A DNA stretch of 64,000 nucleotides from Hydractinia symbiolongicarpus (Eukaryota; Cnidaria; Hydrozoa; Anthoathecata; Hydractiniidae), in assembly GCF_029227915.1 (NCBI RefSeq), contig NC_079888.1, positions 8,351,001 to 8,415,000 on the forward strand, in the 5' to 3' direction. The notes under the pieces were generated by a model, which was given only the letters and a program-made list of their open reading frames with translations, searched no databases and was not told the DNA's origin. The position numbers were made by a program, and so were the translations under genes. This document shows positions 47,401-62,400 of this stretch, in pieces (position 1 is the first letter of the stretch; every line of letters begins with the position of its first letter).

Positions 47401-50400
47401 GCGAGGACTGGATGAATTGGTTGATATTTGAATGATATTGGTACTAAAACAAAATGAAAAAATTAAGCAAGTAACAGGACGTTTTAACGTCCTTGGGGAT
47501 TTCTTCCGAAAGGTTGGCTCTTCGTCCCCTCTGACTGTAACTATGTTACATTACCTCCAGATATAAGTACAGCCTAGCTCTAATTTGTTTGCCTGTCAAA
47601 CAAGCCGGTTAGCGATCAGTAGATGGCATCAAATAGGCTGACAACACTACATATAAAGTGCACCGAAGTGGGGACTCGAACCTGAAACCCTATCATTACA
47701 AGCCGAAGGCGCAGCCACTACACCCTCTTCTAACAAATGGTATAGTGGCATCGATCGCAGGTGATGCTTGTGGTGATGGAAAAATAAGTTTTTTTATACA
47801 TGAAGTCACATGAAGAAATAGCTCCCTATGTTGCAAATCAAACTGTGCAACTACAAACATTCTTACTGTCATGAATAATTTAAATTTAATTAAAATTGTA
47901 CCTCTTCCACTGTTGAAGTTTCATTCGTGCAAAGTATGCCAGCCTAGTAACAAAAACGATATTTCCTTGAAAAAATAACTTCTTTGCCTCGCGAGCTTTT
48001 AATATTATTCCATGAGAACCCATATAACTTAACCCTAAAAATACTGGGTATTTTTAATAACTTTTTTGCTATGTTGCATGGCCATGATACTTTTTGATTT
48101 TTTATATTTGTCTATTAGACATCCACATGAAAGATTTTTAGGTACAATAACACTTTAAAGTCTTAGATATTGCCCATTCCAAATCTACCCCTTAAATTTT
48201 TATGAAATTCTTATATTATCGAAAAAATTTAGTAACTTTTGGATTATCATTTTGTGGGCACGTAAATAACCCAAATTCCCGATTTAATCTGTTTTACCAG
48301 AAAGTCGAAAAAAAAAAACAGATTTTTGGGCAATTTTTGACCTTTTTAATGCGAATTGTGTAAATACGGGGAAATATGTTAATTAAGTTTTATTTAGCGA
48401 CCGGAAACTTTAAACAGAACTGAATTGAATTTTAGACAGTTAGTGATATCGTGGGCAAATTTCAAGCTTCCGATGACATCACACAAGCAAAAAAAAAAAA
48501 ATTAATGCCATTTTGTTCCTTTTATGATATACTATATGTCTGGCAAGTTTGAGGGCATTTGAAGAATGTTGTGCAGGAGGGCGATCCACCCCACTCCCCC
48601 CTCCCCAAATTCAAACAAAATTTAATTGCGTTCATATGAGAAAAAAACATTTACCTCCTACCGAGATCTCGGGTGCACATGATCGAGATCTCGGTAAGCG
48701 GGTAATTTCCCCATATGAACAGACGTTTCCTCGGCAGGCGAGATAAATTTACGTCGATTCGGCATAATTTAAAAAAACAATAGATTTTTATGACAATAAA
48801 CAACAGAAACTTATCACATGGTATTCTCTCACGCGAGGAAAAGTTTTCTCGCCCATGCCATATGAACAGATAGTAAAAATTATATCATGCTGAAATATTT
48901 TCCCGCTAACCGAGGAAATATTTCCCATATGAACAGCCCCTAAGAGTTAAAACAATATTCTCCTTTAGTTTTATGGAAACCCACCACGAACAACGCAGTC
49001 TTCTGAACCCTAGAACCCGAGAAAACAAATTCATCCTAAATAATCCACAATTACACAGAAAATGTAAGTTCGAATTTCTTTTCCAGTCTCTTAAGCACCT
49101 CTTTCACACTGACACAAACGCTGCTTGTTTATACCTGTTCTTCAGCTTGACATATCACGTTAGCCATGACACATACTTCAGTCGGGATGATGTAATCGAA
49201 ATCACTCCTCCCAACCAGCGATTGCTTCATGTCCTTTATAACTCTAAATGAATGAATTCTACGTTAATATCAATCCTATCTATTTCTCAATTCATTATTC
49301 GCTCTACATCGTTTGAGTACGCTGGTACGTGCTGGATCTAACAGAATAACAACTACACGTTGTCTTATAACAAAACAAAGTTTAAAAGAACATAAGGCTT
49401 CAGAGGTGTAAAATTTAGAACATGTTAAGAACATTTAAGACTTGGTCAATACCAAGAAATACTTCAAACTTTAAAAATGGGAAAATGACAGGAAAATTAT
49501 GAACAACTTAATACATTTTTAACGCGTCTTAAAACTGGAAATGTTAAGAACATTTAAGGGCTTTCTTCAAGAAGAGTGTTTTTATAAAAAACCTGTGCAG
49601 GTAAAGATTGCCAATGTGAATCGGGTTCAAAATGTCGCATGGGAGGAATCAACTTTATTGGTCTATTGTTTCGTTTTTAGTTTGTTTTTTAAAGATAATG
49701 GTAAAGAGATGAAATAAAGTTAACATGTCCCTATAGTAAACCTCTATAATCCTAACAACGTACAGAAGGTTAAAATAAGGCTCGCAACAATCAAAAAAGC
49801 TATCGCGTAAAAGAAATGATGTAAATCAAAACCAGTGGTGGTAAACCTTATTCCCACTAAATTTATCGCTAATTACAAAACATTGCTTGCTAGATAAATG
49901 TATTCGAATCACGCGATCATTGTACAACACGCCCTCGCAAGCAATCACAAAGAGAGTGTCCACTATACCTAGAAACACATGCTTCAGACATATCAGCTGC
50001 CATGAGCTTTAATCGATTCATCATATGCTCTGCAAAAACATCATCAGGCCAGTGAAGATCTTGTATAAATGCTTGTATTGAGCGAAGCTTCCAAAATATT
50101 TCTTCTGACGTGGAACAGCCAAGACTACAAATAAAAGGAAGGACCTATAGTGAGATAGGTTTTGACATATGCAGTAAAATATGAGGTCGATACCTAAAAC
50201 CAAGAGAGGCGTACATATATTGACTCAAACCCAACATCCCCCATTCGTTACACTTATCAAGGAAAGAACCCAATGGGAGACTAATTTTCTTTACGTTCAT
50301 CTTACACAAAACTGAAAGTTATTGATGTTGTTGAAGTATGTATTTTTTCGAATGCAGGTTTAAAATTTTTTTTATTAAAAATCATTATTTTCGAAGAATT

Positions 50401-53400
50401 TGTTATAAGCCTAAAAGTTATAAGTTAGGCTTTTTATATTTAGAAGGTCTGATCTGACGGCCTTGTTCAAACCATACAAATATAAACGAAGATATGCTTA
50501 TCAAGATTAACGACACTAAAAGCAGTCTCCAAATATAAACATCGAGCTTCACGAGACAGTCTGCAGACCATTTCTACTTTTATTTATTTCTAATTTATTA
50601 CTCCAAACCAGCTTATATAGGTCCAGATAAAAAGATGTGTCGCTTGTCAAGAATAATTTCATATAAACACAGTCTCACTTTCCCAACATGAAAAGACTAC
50701 ATATGAAGACTGCTTATCCAACATGAAAAGAATATACGAAAACAGTCTCGCTTACCCAACATAAAAAGATTATTATTAGTCTAATCATAAAAAGATTATT
50801 ATTCGTCTCACTTTACCCAAGAACAGTCTCGCTTACCCAATATGAATTTTTTATACAAGCTTTACTCACCCGACTGGTTGATAAGTTTCTTTTTGAAAGC
50901 CTTTGTCTACAGAGCGAGCGATTGAGGATTCCATCAGATCAATATATCGTACAACTCGAGGTGAAAACGTCATGGTGAGGTGTTGATGAAATTTCCCGCC
51001 TCTTAATGGAGCTAAAACAAAACAAAAAATAGAAACAAATTATTCGTCTATATACTTTCACTCTTTTTTTGCTGTTATTTTTATTGTTGTTGTTATTGTT
51101 GTTGTTCTTTCAAAAAAAATTTTTGGAAATGAAAGTATAACATGAAGTTATGAAATTTACTTGGACGAGGGGTTGTTTCTATGAGTATCACTGTTACTAT
51201 AATGGCAATTTCGATTGTATTCTTTTTTTATAATACCAAAATTCTAACCATTCTTGTAATTATTCTTATTTCTTTATTGTTCTAAACAATAGATCATCAT
51301 TTTAGCCTAAAATTCCACCCTGATATTCATATAAAGCATCTATATAATAATACGCCAGTTCCGTGTGTCTGTAACAGGCAAAGTGGATATGTTCATTTTC
51401 CTTTGATCTTACCGAAAAATGCATGTCTAATATGTTGAATTTTCTGACGTTACTGCGCGACGTCAATAACACTACCTTAACGTCAATATCCTATATTAAA
51501 TTGATGAAGCCATTCCAGTGCATTTAAAAATTTTGAGGCCAAAAAACTTGGAAACAAGGTGGTGACGTCAATGTTATTTCACCACGTGGGTAACTAGGGA
51601 CCACCTGGGACCAGTTTGGGTAAGTTTTCCAAACCTGGGTCCCCAAATCCGTTTCGGAATGCACGGGTTTATGACGTCATCAAAAAACCCTTAAACCACA
51701 ATATTTCCGTAACCGTTTGTCAAGAGTACATGATCCTATACATTTTCTTGATCAGCATTTCAAGATTTTTAAGATGAAGGCAACGGGTATACAAATTTCA
51801 AAAGAAAATTTTTGTTGTTGTTTTATTAGGGACTTTGCTGACGTCAGCAAAATTTTTAAACCTTTATATCTCAGTAACCATTAATCAAGCACGTGATTAT
51901 ATACATTTTCTTGATCAGCAGTGTGAGCTCTACACAATGAGGAAACATGAAAACAAGTTTCTCAATTTATTTATTGTGTATTTGCACTGCTGACGTCAGC
52001 AAAAAATCTAAAACAACCTATTTTTCCATTGTCCTTTTACCTAAAAGGGGGATTATCACGAAGCGAATTGAGCGGCGAATTCGACGGCGAATTGTATCTG
52101 AGCATGCGCAGTTCGATGCAAAATCAAAACAAACAAAACTGCGCATGCTCAGATACAATTCGCCGTCGAATTCGCCGTTCAATTCGGTTCGTGAAAATCC
52201 GCCTTAAGTGGATTACTCCACGGGCCTTATCGACTAGTCTCTTATAATAATACGGAGAGTGTGTCTGTTTGTGTGTCTGTAACAGGCAAAGTGGATGTCT
52301 CCATTTTCCTTTAATGTTGCCAAAAAATGCATGTCTAATATGTTAAATTTTCTGACGTTACGATGCGACGAAAATAACACTACTTTAACGTCAATATCCT
52401 ATATTAAATTAATGAAGCCATTACAGTGCACCTAAAACTTTGAGGCCAAATAACTTGGAAACGAGGTGGTGACGTCAATGATTTTTCACCGCGTGGGTAA
52501 CTAGGGACCACCTAGGACCAATTTGGGTAATTTTCCCAAACCTGGGTCCCCGAATCCGTTTCGGAATGGACGGGTTGATGACGTCATTAAAAAACCTTTA
52601 AACCCTAATATCTCTGCAACCGTTTGTCAAAAGTACATGATCCTATACATTTTCTTGCTCAGCGTTTCAAGATCTACACATTTCTGAAAAAAAACATTTT
52701 GTGTTCTGACATGTCTCTGCTGACGTCATCAAAATTTAAATGACGGTTGTTTTTCTCTGTTATCCTGCCTAAGTGGATTTTTCCACGGGCCTTATCGACT
52801 AGTATTCTTATAAACCGAAAAGCGTGTACAAGCACCCAGGCTTTAAATTGGATTACAGACAGAAAGCGTGTATTAAAATATAGACTAGTCGGTAGCCCAT
52901 GGAAAACCCACGGGTTCGGCAGTTTTACATATTCCAGAAATCTATATTTTGTGCATTCTTTTTCGCCTGTTAGCACAAGTAAGCAAATTACAAGGTGCCT
53001 GAAATAAAGCTGCACACAACCACTTTAAAAGACAAAAAAACGTGCATTCTTATTTACAGAAATTTGGACAAAGTAAGCACACTAAAGACCAGCTTAACAA
53101 AGTTAGCAGTGGGGTAGTCAAACAAAAGGGATGCATATTTCGCAAACAAAGGAGATATAGATTTCGTGAGCAAATGAGATATGTTGATCACCTACATTCC
53201 ATCTGTAAGTAGTTGTTTAACATTTGAAAGAGAGCGAAACTATCCCATGCATCTCGTGGTTGAATCTCCATCGCATCATCCATATCGACCGCAAATAAGG
53301 ACCAAAATATTTCTGTATGTTCCATCATAAGTTCATTGTACCAAGCCAACGCCTGAAAAGACAGAAATGTGTTTCCTTATTTAATAATGTTTATACTAAA

Positions 53401-56400
53401 CTTATAAAAAAAAGGTTTCATTGTAAATACGGACAACGCAAAATCAAAAACTAAACAAATTCTACGACCTAGTCCCTTGTATTACACACATGTGGCCCCG
53501 AGTCGGCCTGTGCTCCTCTAACTAAATAGTTGACTCGTCTTAGCTTCGAAAGCTGGCAAAGTACAGGCACCACGACATAAAAAAAATCTAATTCGCATGC
53601 TTAGACACTAGATGCTGAAAAATGTGATGAAAAGCAACCTTGAAGAAGATGCTTAATGTTTAATTCATTGAAACAAAAGTGAAGATCCAATTCTTTGCAT
53701 TATCTTAAACAACACAATACAAACAGTACAACCCGTTAAACCAAATGTCACAATATCTTACCTCTGCGTGGTGTTCTTCATTCTGCTGGATAAGTTCGAT
53801 ACAAAGTTCAGCTAACTGTAGCGTGATCTCCAGCTTGTCTTTTGCACTCGTGTCATCTTGATACACATCTAAAGTAGCAAGAAACAAACCTTCTGAATCC
53901 ATAAGCATTAAAAATAAAACAGATTTATGAGAAGGTTACAAGAAACGCAATCAATGTCTTTGGTCTGCTGTATTTAATATTTACCGTCACTAAGACACTG
54001 TTTTTCCAGTAGTATTTTAAAATCCCAGTTAGTCCGAGTTTAATTAGATTCTTGATGGTAATCTCTTTGTTTGAGTTTAGAAGAAGAAGGGTTGTACAAG
54101 TAATTTGACAGAATATTTTTACATACAAAATAGTGTATAGAGGTTTAAGTACATATTTTTCTAAAAAATGCAATGAAAAGCAAAAAGAACAACACAAAAA
54201 AATTGTAAACATTCAATTCAGATTCAGAAGAGAAGTTTTAATTTAAATAATGTATTTTTTATATAGAGAGAAATAATCAAAAAAAGAAAAATGGTGTATC
54301 AAAAGATGAATATGAGCAAGAAGAAACAGAAAATCACTTGAATGGAAAATCGCTAAGTTTTTCATTCAAATATATTACAGAAAAAATATTAGAAAGATTT
54401 GGTTAAAAATCATAAATGATTTCTCATAGGCAAATAGTAAGCTAAGATTCATTTGACTTGATCGGTCCACGCTCACCAACAGATCACATTTAAGGACACT
54501 TATGCGAAGATGTATTAGTATTTTTTGTAGAAATTATGTAGTTCAAGACAGCGATAAAGTTGATACTGTTGAGCAACAAAAATCATTCCACTGTAATAAT
54601 TTTGCCATAAGGGCTGAAACACACCAAGTTGTTTATAACATAGCAAAACATATACAATGAGAAAAGAAGTTGAAAATATTACTCGTCTCAACATCCTACT
54701 GAATACGTCAGCAAGAAACGCATTAAAACACGTGCTACTCAAGCAATTCTCATCCAACACAAAAGAATTCATTGCACACTTGAAAAAACCCAGCACGAAA
54801 CGAAAACTGGAGAAGTGTAAACAACGCGGCGTCATCAGTAAGCAGCAATGGTTAAGACTGTATCCTAAGCACGAAGATGAAGATGTGGATATGAACAAAT
54901 TCGATCTGAAGTTGACCGTTACACTGATTCAAAAGTTATGCGACCACATTAAACCTTCGAAAGGATGGAAGGAAATTCCTGCAAAACTGCAAGACAACGT
55001 TGCAGACGATGTAGTTAGATTGAAATTAATCAACGAAGAAGTTGAAGATCTTCGTGATATGAACGACGATTATTTTGAAGTGAAATGGAGCAAAGTTGAA
55101 GAAATTCTGCTGCGTTTTAACCACAGTCAAACCGCAATAAACAATTTGAGAACGTGTTGTGTAGATAACAGAAAAGGGTTCAGATATTTTTGGTATCAAT
55201 TATCCAACATGACGGACGTGTGCCAACAGAAACTCATACTTGCTGCTTTAATTCTGTTGTGTGGTATAGCTTTTATGGATGCCATAAAAGACGTAGCATT
55301 GATGGCTTACCACGGGATAATGGAGTACATGTAAACATTACCTTTTGGAAATACTTTTTGTATATACAGTCAAACATGTTTAAACATTAGAAAGACTACC
55401 TTAACCCTATTCCTGCTGGGCTATTTGGGTACTCTTCGACGCTGGGGGGAGGGCTGACTACTTCCCCACCCCTCCTATCTCTGTAATTTTTTAAGTTGTT
55501 GCTCATTAGTCATAAAACTTACAAATGTTTTCCTGGCTTTTGTAACAACTTGGTTAAAAAATTGCTGATGTCAGGATTTTTGCTAATGACGTCATCAAAT
55601 TTGTGCAAATGGGTAAATGTATTTGTGATGTAAAAGTTATTTGTATAATTGCTTAGTATTTTCGCACACTAATGTGGAAAACTAAAAAAGTGGAGATAAA
55701 ATTTTACCAACTCAACTCAACTTTTTTTTCTTCTATTTATCCGGCGTTGAACATAATAGATAAAATAACCTTCAACTTCAGAAGTTTTTATTTCATGTTT
55801 TCCACATAAAAGTTCCTGAAAATGGTATATGTTTTAAAAAATATATCATGAAATTCTTTTTTGCTTAATTCGCTATCTTCACAATATTCTCTTCAAAATA
55901 TTTCTTTTCATTGGAAACGTTTTTCACGAAAATTAAATCACCCATGGTTTAAAACCATAAATCCAAAAACACAAGTTGGCTGTGATATCCTTTAAACACA
56001 TGTGCTCCCCATACTAAAATGACAGTGCATAGCAAAATATGTAGCCACATAAATACTACGCTAGCATAAACGATACAATTTTTGACATCATTTCAAATTG
56101 TGGAGATGATAAAAAGACAGACTCTACCATAACAGATAAGTTTTCAAAGTTTAAATATCGTTTGCCTTTTTTTAATAATGATTAGGGAAAAGTAAACCAG
56201 ATGGCTCTTTACATAAAAAAGTTATCTTTCGTTGCCTAAAACCCAAACAAATCCTATTCATAAAATCCAAATCATACAGTTTAACTTAAGAAGAAACTTC
56301 CGCGGAAGACTATTTACCAGAAACCATCAACAGACCTGGTACTTTGGCATAGTTTGAGAGACGGGTATAATTGACCAATGCGGCATTCCTCAAACATGTT

Positions 56401-59400
56401 CGAATGGCTTCTTTCACATCATCACTATCTTCTGGATCAGCTGATGGCATCATAGTATCCTTCGATAAAACCTTAAAAGCATAAAAATAAGGAGATAACA
56501 AAAATAAAAACAGCCTTTTGATTGTTCAAATTCTTAAACTCAAAACATAAAGCTACTTTGGTACTGTAAAGAGTGCAGTTCAAAACAATGTAAATATTCG
56601 CCAATTTATGTTTGTGTGCACAGGTCAAGGAAATGCAAACTTTTATAAAGATTACGTTTATAATCATATTCAGGAATTTTTTACGCATTTGCTAAGCCTT
56701 TGGGGAAGCCTTCTGATGTATGATTTTTCTTGTGTTATCAGTATTTTAACTAGACCTAATTCGTTATACGCAAAAAAAACTTATATTGCTTGCGATCGAA
56801 CTTGCCTTGTGAAATTATACCTCTAGTTTAGTCGTTCTTATGTTAAAGGTAAAAACAAAACTATCTTATCTTATCGTACAAGACAACGTTTTATTTTTTA
56901 TTGTGATTCTGCAATAACCATATCCCAACCTACAAACTTTCACTTGCTTATAAAAAATCATGTAGCATTCATAGAAATCAATAAACTCCAAATTATAAAA
57001 TTAAAGACATTTCTCCTTCTCCTTACCCTTTCGAACAATGTTAAGGTACTCTTCAGCGCACCTTCAGGTCGACCAAATGGAAAACAATACCTAAAAAAGC
57101 AAGATGTAATGGATAATTTTCGTGAATTAACCATGCTCAGGCTAGGCTATTTGAGGCCTTAGTAAGGCCAGGGGGAGCAGGAGACATCACATTGGCACAA
57201 AAATTGGCATGAGTATCTGTTAGCACATTGGAGAAAAATTTGGATAAAAATTTTTGTCATTTCTGAACCCAAAAACCAGGCTAAAATGGGGAAACGTGGA
57301 CGTGTGTAGATGTGTACAATTACATGAGAGAAACATAAAACTGCTAAAATATGGCTTAACTGTTGATATCCTGACGATAACTAAAAACGGAGAAAATCGC
57401 CAAATTTCAACACATATAGCTTAGCTATGCTTTGGAAGTTATTACAAAAAATTTGGCCTCTAGCCAGAATAGGGTTAAAATATTAATTGACAAGCTAACA
57501 AATATAATTTTAAATACCTCGACTGATAATTCATGAAGAGAAAATCTAAAATTTATTTCTCACTTTTTATGGCAAACCTGTAATCATAAATCCTGGTTAT
57601 ATTATATTGAATCTAAAAACGACTGACTGGTGATCAGGATATGTTTTGCTTTATTTAATTCATTTATTCATTTTTTCTTGATCAGCCAAACCCAGACTTG
57701 ATTAGTCTACGCAAAGTATTATGTTGTTGATGATTATAAATTCATATTTACTTTCTTATTTTCGCATTTCTAATATTCCTGCCTCTGTAGTAAACTTGCC
57801 TGAAAAAAACTACTGAGTTTGTACCATACCTATGTTCTCCACATATCAGTCTGAGTAGGAACTTACAAGACCTTCGAATTTCTTTTTGTTGAAAACAAAA
57901 CGAATCTGATTTTCAAGCTCAAAATATATAGTCCACTCCTCTAGTAAACCTTCCTTTATTTCCAAGGTTAAAACATTAACCCTATGACAGGAACTATAGA
58001 GTAAAAACGGATTATTAGGTGCTTCATAATGATATAAATACATCGCATTATCTTTTATTAAAGCAACAGTTCTCAAACATTTTGGCATGATGTCTATACC
58101 TAAAGTGAGTAATTTGGTTAGCCAAGTAAGCTTTGAGTCTGTCTTTTATTTCTTCAAACCTTTGCTTCTCATCAATGGTGACAGTGTTAACGCCATCTGG
58201 CCTAAAACAAATACTCATTAGTACTAATAATTCTTTATCCACCAATTAAAATTTCAGAATTCGTTGTGTATCCTTTAAAGAAATTATAATACAGTTTTCT
58301 TAGGTGTAAATAACCGGTGAAAATTACAGGTGAAGACAGCATGTGAAAATTACAGGTGAAAATTACAGGTGAAAATTACAAGTGAAAATTACAAGTGAAA
58401 ATTACAAGTGAAAATTACAAAATAATGGTTAGTACTAGCTTTCTCATTGTAATATTAATCCTATAGTAATGAGATTCTGTTTAAATTCCTTGACTTTTGA
58501 TTAGGGAATCACTTTCTATAATAGTTCCATCTAAAGCAGATGCTTCAGCACTCAGTAGAAAACACCGAACCAACCTGTTTCCAACTACGTGAGAAGCACA
58601 AAACGCATAGCTGTAATGTAGTAACGTTGGGTCAATCATAATTCCATTTTCTGCACGTTCTAATAAATCTGTTAAGTAGCATAAATGACGATGGCATCCT
58701 CGGACACCATATCGTGCTGTGTATTCATCCAAAACAAATACTTGACCCGGTGAGAACCAACCCTAACATAGAATAAATATTGTAAAATCAAAATCAGCGC
58801 ATATGGCAGTTGCTAAATTTGAGAACTTCTAAAAGCTGCCAAATTCCTTGAAAACTTTCATCTTTTGCTTCTTAAAGCCAACACAAACACATCCCACATT
58901 TCATCTAACATTGTACTTACTTGAGGTTTGAGGAACCGTTGGAGGCATTTGCAAGCCTTCAAATTTTACAAAAAGAAAAAAAAAGAGAAAAAATAGTGTT
59001 AGACAATGTTGGATGAAGTTTTTCAATCTTTTTCACCAGTATCTAATTACAATTTATCAGATGCTACAGATGTTCTGAACACAAATATATTAAACGTAAT
59101 TTTCTCATTGTTTGAATAGAACTTATAATCAACCACGCGCCGCATTTTTATTTAAATAGATGGAAATTAATGTAAAAGATTTGTAAGTTAAGTTGATTTT
59201 GTATCTAAGACAATGTTTTCAATCTATTACGATGCAAACATGTACCATATAGGTACATGTGCCAAAAAAATTTTGAATGGGATACAGCAACTAAAAAAAT
59301 TTGTACTGAGAAGTGTTGGGTGTTTTTTCTTTAAAATGTAAATATTCCAGCTGTTGAAAAAAATGTTTTCATGGTTTCTCAAAAAATGTTTTCTCATCTC

Positions 59401-62400
59401 ACATTACACACAATTTTCTGTATACACAAAATTTTAAACAGTGTGCAGCAGACTTGCCATTATGCTAAGAAAAATCACTATAATTTCAAAATGCAATCCA
59501 ATGCTTACAGTTTAAAAAAACATGGTCTATAAGGCTAAGCATCCTTCCATTTAGTAATTTTTGTTCTTGTAAAAAAATCCAACAGGAAAAACAAGCTTTA
59601 AGCTAAAAGACAGGGATTTCAAAATGTATTAAACTTCTAAAAAAAATTGATAATGGTACGTCGCACAACCTTTGAAATAGATGAATCTTAAACATCACTA
59701 TACTGACTACATCATCTTTTAGCTAACTTCAAAAAACATACCAGACATGTGTATGAATCATTGAGACGATGCAGCAAAGTCAATCTCTGGAGTGTTGCAA
59801 ACATTTCAGCTTGATTGAAATCAAAAGGATCAGCTTGTACAATACCACCAAGGCCATGTTTCAATGCACGGTCCATATCTGTTAAAAAGTTGGACAAATA
59901 ATCTTAAATAGGCAATATAATAAACTAGTTTTCATTCATACAAAATCCATAGGAATTTGCTTGTCATGCATATTTCCTGCTTCATTATTTTCTGCATTCT
60001 TGTATCCCTTTAGCATGACATAATGAATCAAATCTGAAGAGGGCCAGCATAAAACTGTGTGCAGCACTTATGAACAGACAAAATAAAGCTTTAATTATAC
60101 AAATTGAAGAAAAATAATAAATCTTTAAAATCCTTACAGTGCTTAGTTCAGCATAAGTTGAATACAAAATTCCTATGCAAATATTTTTTTTTTCTTTTTC
60201 AAAGATTTTCAAAGATAAAAACTACAATTACTGTAGCAGCTCTGTCTAAACAAGTGATGTTTCTCCCTTGTACTTTTTGAATTATTACACCAACAGTGAA
60301 CATCAAACTACAAAATGGATGTTGATGGTTTTTTTGTATTCGCATACTCCCTTAAGTCTTTCAGTAATTCATACAGCTTTGTGGTCACGTTTGCTATACC
60401 TTGGGTGTCCACTCTAATGTGAACCTCCATTTTCCTGACATGTCTGACATTTATCTGACATTTTTGTACTAAAATTCCTGACATTTTCGAATTTTATGCC
60501 CTACATATTTATCGTTATTAAAAGAACTTTAAAGAAGACTGCTCAAGGAAGAACAAAATGCAATATGCATGAGGAACAAAGAAACAAAGGATGAAACAAA
60601 TACAAGTTGAAGATAAAATCAATATTGAAAAGGATTTGTATTGCGGGGACAGGTTTAAAAATCCTGACTTTTACGAAAGTACGTTTTTACTAATTTTTTA
60701 TTATGATTTTAGTGTCAGCATTTCATTTTCTAATTTGAGTGATTGAAATTGCACTTTATTTTACTTTGAGATAGAATTCAAAAATTGTGAGTATAAATTT
60801 TTAGCGAGGGATAATATATTTGACAGGTGATTTAATTATGCAAATTGGGCTGAAATTCACAAAGACACAAATGTAAATAATTTAAATACCTGTGAAAATT
60901 ACTATTAAGGTAGTCATTAAAGTCAGTAAGAAAATCACTCTACGATTTATACATCAACACACCTCCTTTTACTTTTTGAAGAGTTTGATCAGTTCCTAGA
61001 GCAGAACCACCCATCTTTGACGGTAACGCTGGCTTAAACGACTGTCCAGTAGCTGTATAGAGTTTATATATCCAATTCAGTCTGTCTACATCTTCTTCTG
61101 CTGCAAGAATGACTTCATCTCCAGCTTTCACCATGTTAAACAAAAAACTTCCACCTTCATATTCCTCTACATCAAAGTAAAATATAAATATGCCACAATA
61201 TTTTAAAGTTTATTTCTTTTATATAAAATGGAAAAAAAAGTTAAAATGAACTCGAAATAGTATATTTTCGATGTTGGTTCTAGCCTGTCTAGAACCAAAA
61301 AAATCAAATAGTGGAAAACATTTTACATGTGGACAAAACTTTTGTTAAGGTTTTAAACAAGTGTAAGCTAATGAGGTTTAACATAAAAGGGAGAAAAAGC
61401 TGTGCTCGAAAAATTAGTTTAAATCTTTCTGAAATGGAAAATCCACAGTATTCATGGGAATTGAATTTTAATGAACACTAAAAATTTTTCACTATATTTT
61501 CATAACAATTATAACAGAAACTAACCAGATTTGTCAGCAAAATCAGCAGTGTATCCCTCTACCACCATGATCTCTTTTGGTGATGATTTTTTCACACGAT
61601 ATGAACATAATACAAACTTGTATTGACTAACCTGTAGAAAACAGGCAAGTATTCCGTCAGCGCAAGGAGCACATAAAAAATGGATTCTGTCTTCATTTTC
61701 TTTAAAGAGACTATGCAACCCATTATATTGAAAACAAAAAAAAGACAAGTCACCTGTATCAACATAAAATATCTGCGTTTCCAAACCTTCCAAATACTTT
61801 GACCCTTTGCATATAAAAATCTAAAGTGAAAAAACAAACAATCAATTTTATTGAACAAAAAAAACTCAACAACTACAACTCAGCAAGCGGTACCGGTATA
61901 AAAACTATAAAATAATTATCTTTATTTTAAACAAAAATATGACAAATAAGATGTAATGCAAAAAATATCTAACAATCTTCAATACCAATGGGTGTTTGAT
62001 TTGAACTATTTAATACTTAAGTTATACACAGGTATTTCGATGTATATAACATTCCTCATAACCACGAAATCAACGTTTTTGTAAGGAAAAAGTGTATCTA
62101 AAAGAGCTCAAAAATTTATTTAATTATTTACATTTTTTTAAATAGCATATTTCAATCTCAAGATTTTGACATACAATTATGTTACATTGGTACTACAAAA
62201 ATTGTGTGTTTTTAATGCCAGCACAACTCCAGTAATTTTTCCAAAGTAAAGTTCAAACAACAAATTAGAAAGAGGAAATTGTGAACTTTTTCTCTATATG
62301 GTATATTGCTGTAAGATCATTTTTGCAGGCATCGACTAACATTTCAACAAGGACAAAAAAATATATACCAGAACAATAAAGATGGAACTAAACGCAATAA

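Noticed and set aside
48973-49251. 92-codon plus-strand frame
   Set aside because: Mostly the antisense shadow of CADPS-A exon 49135-49243.
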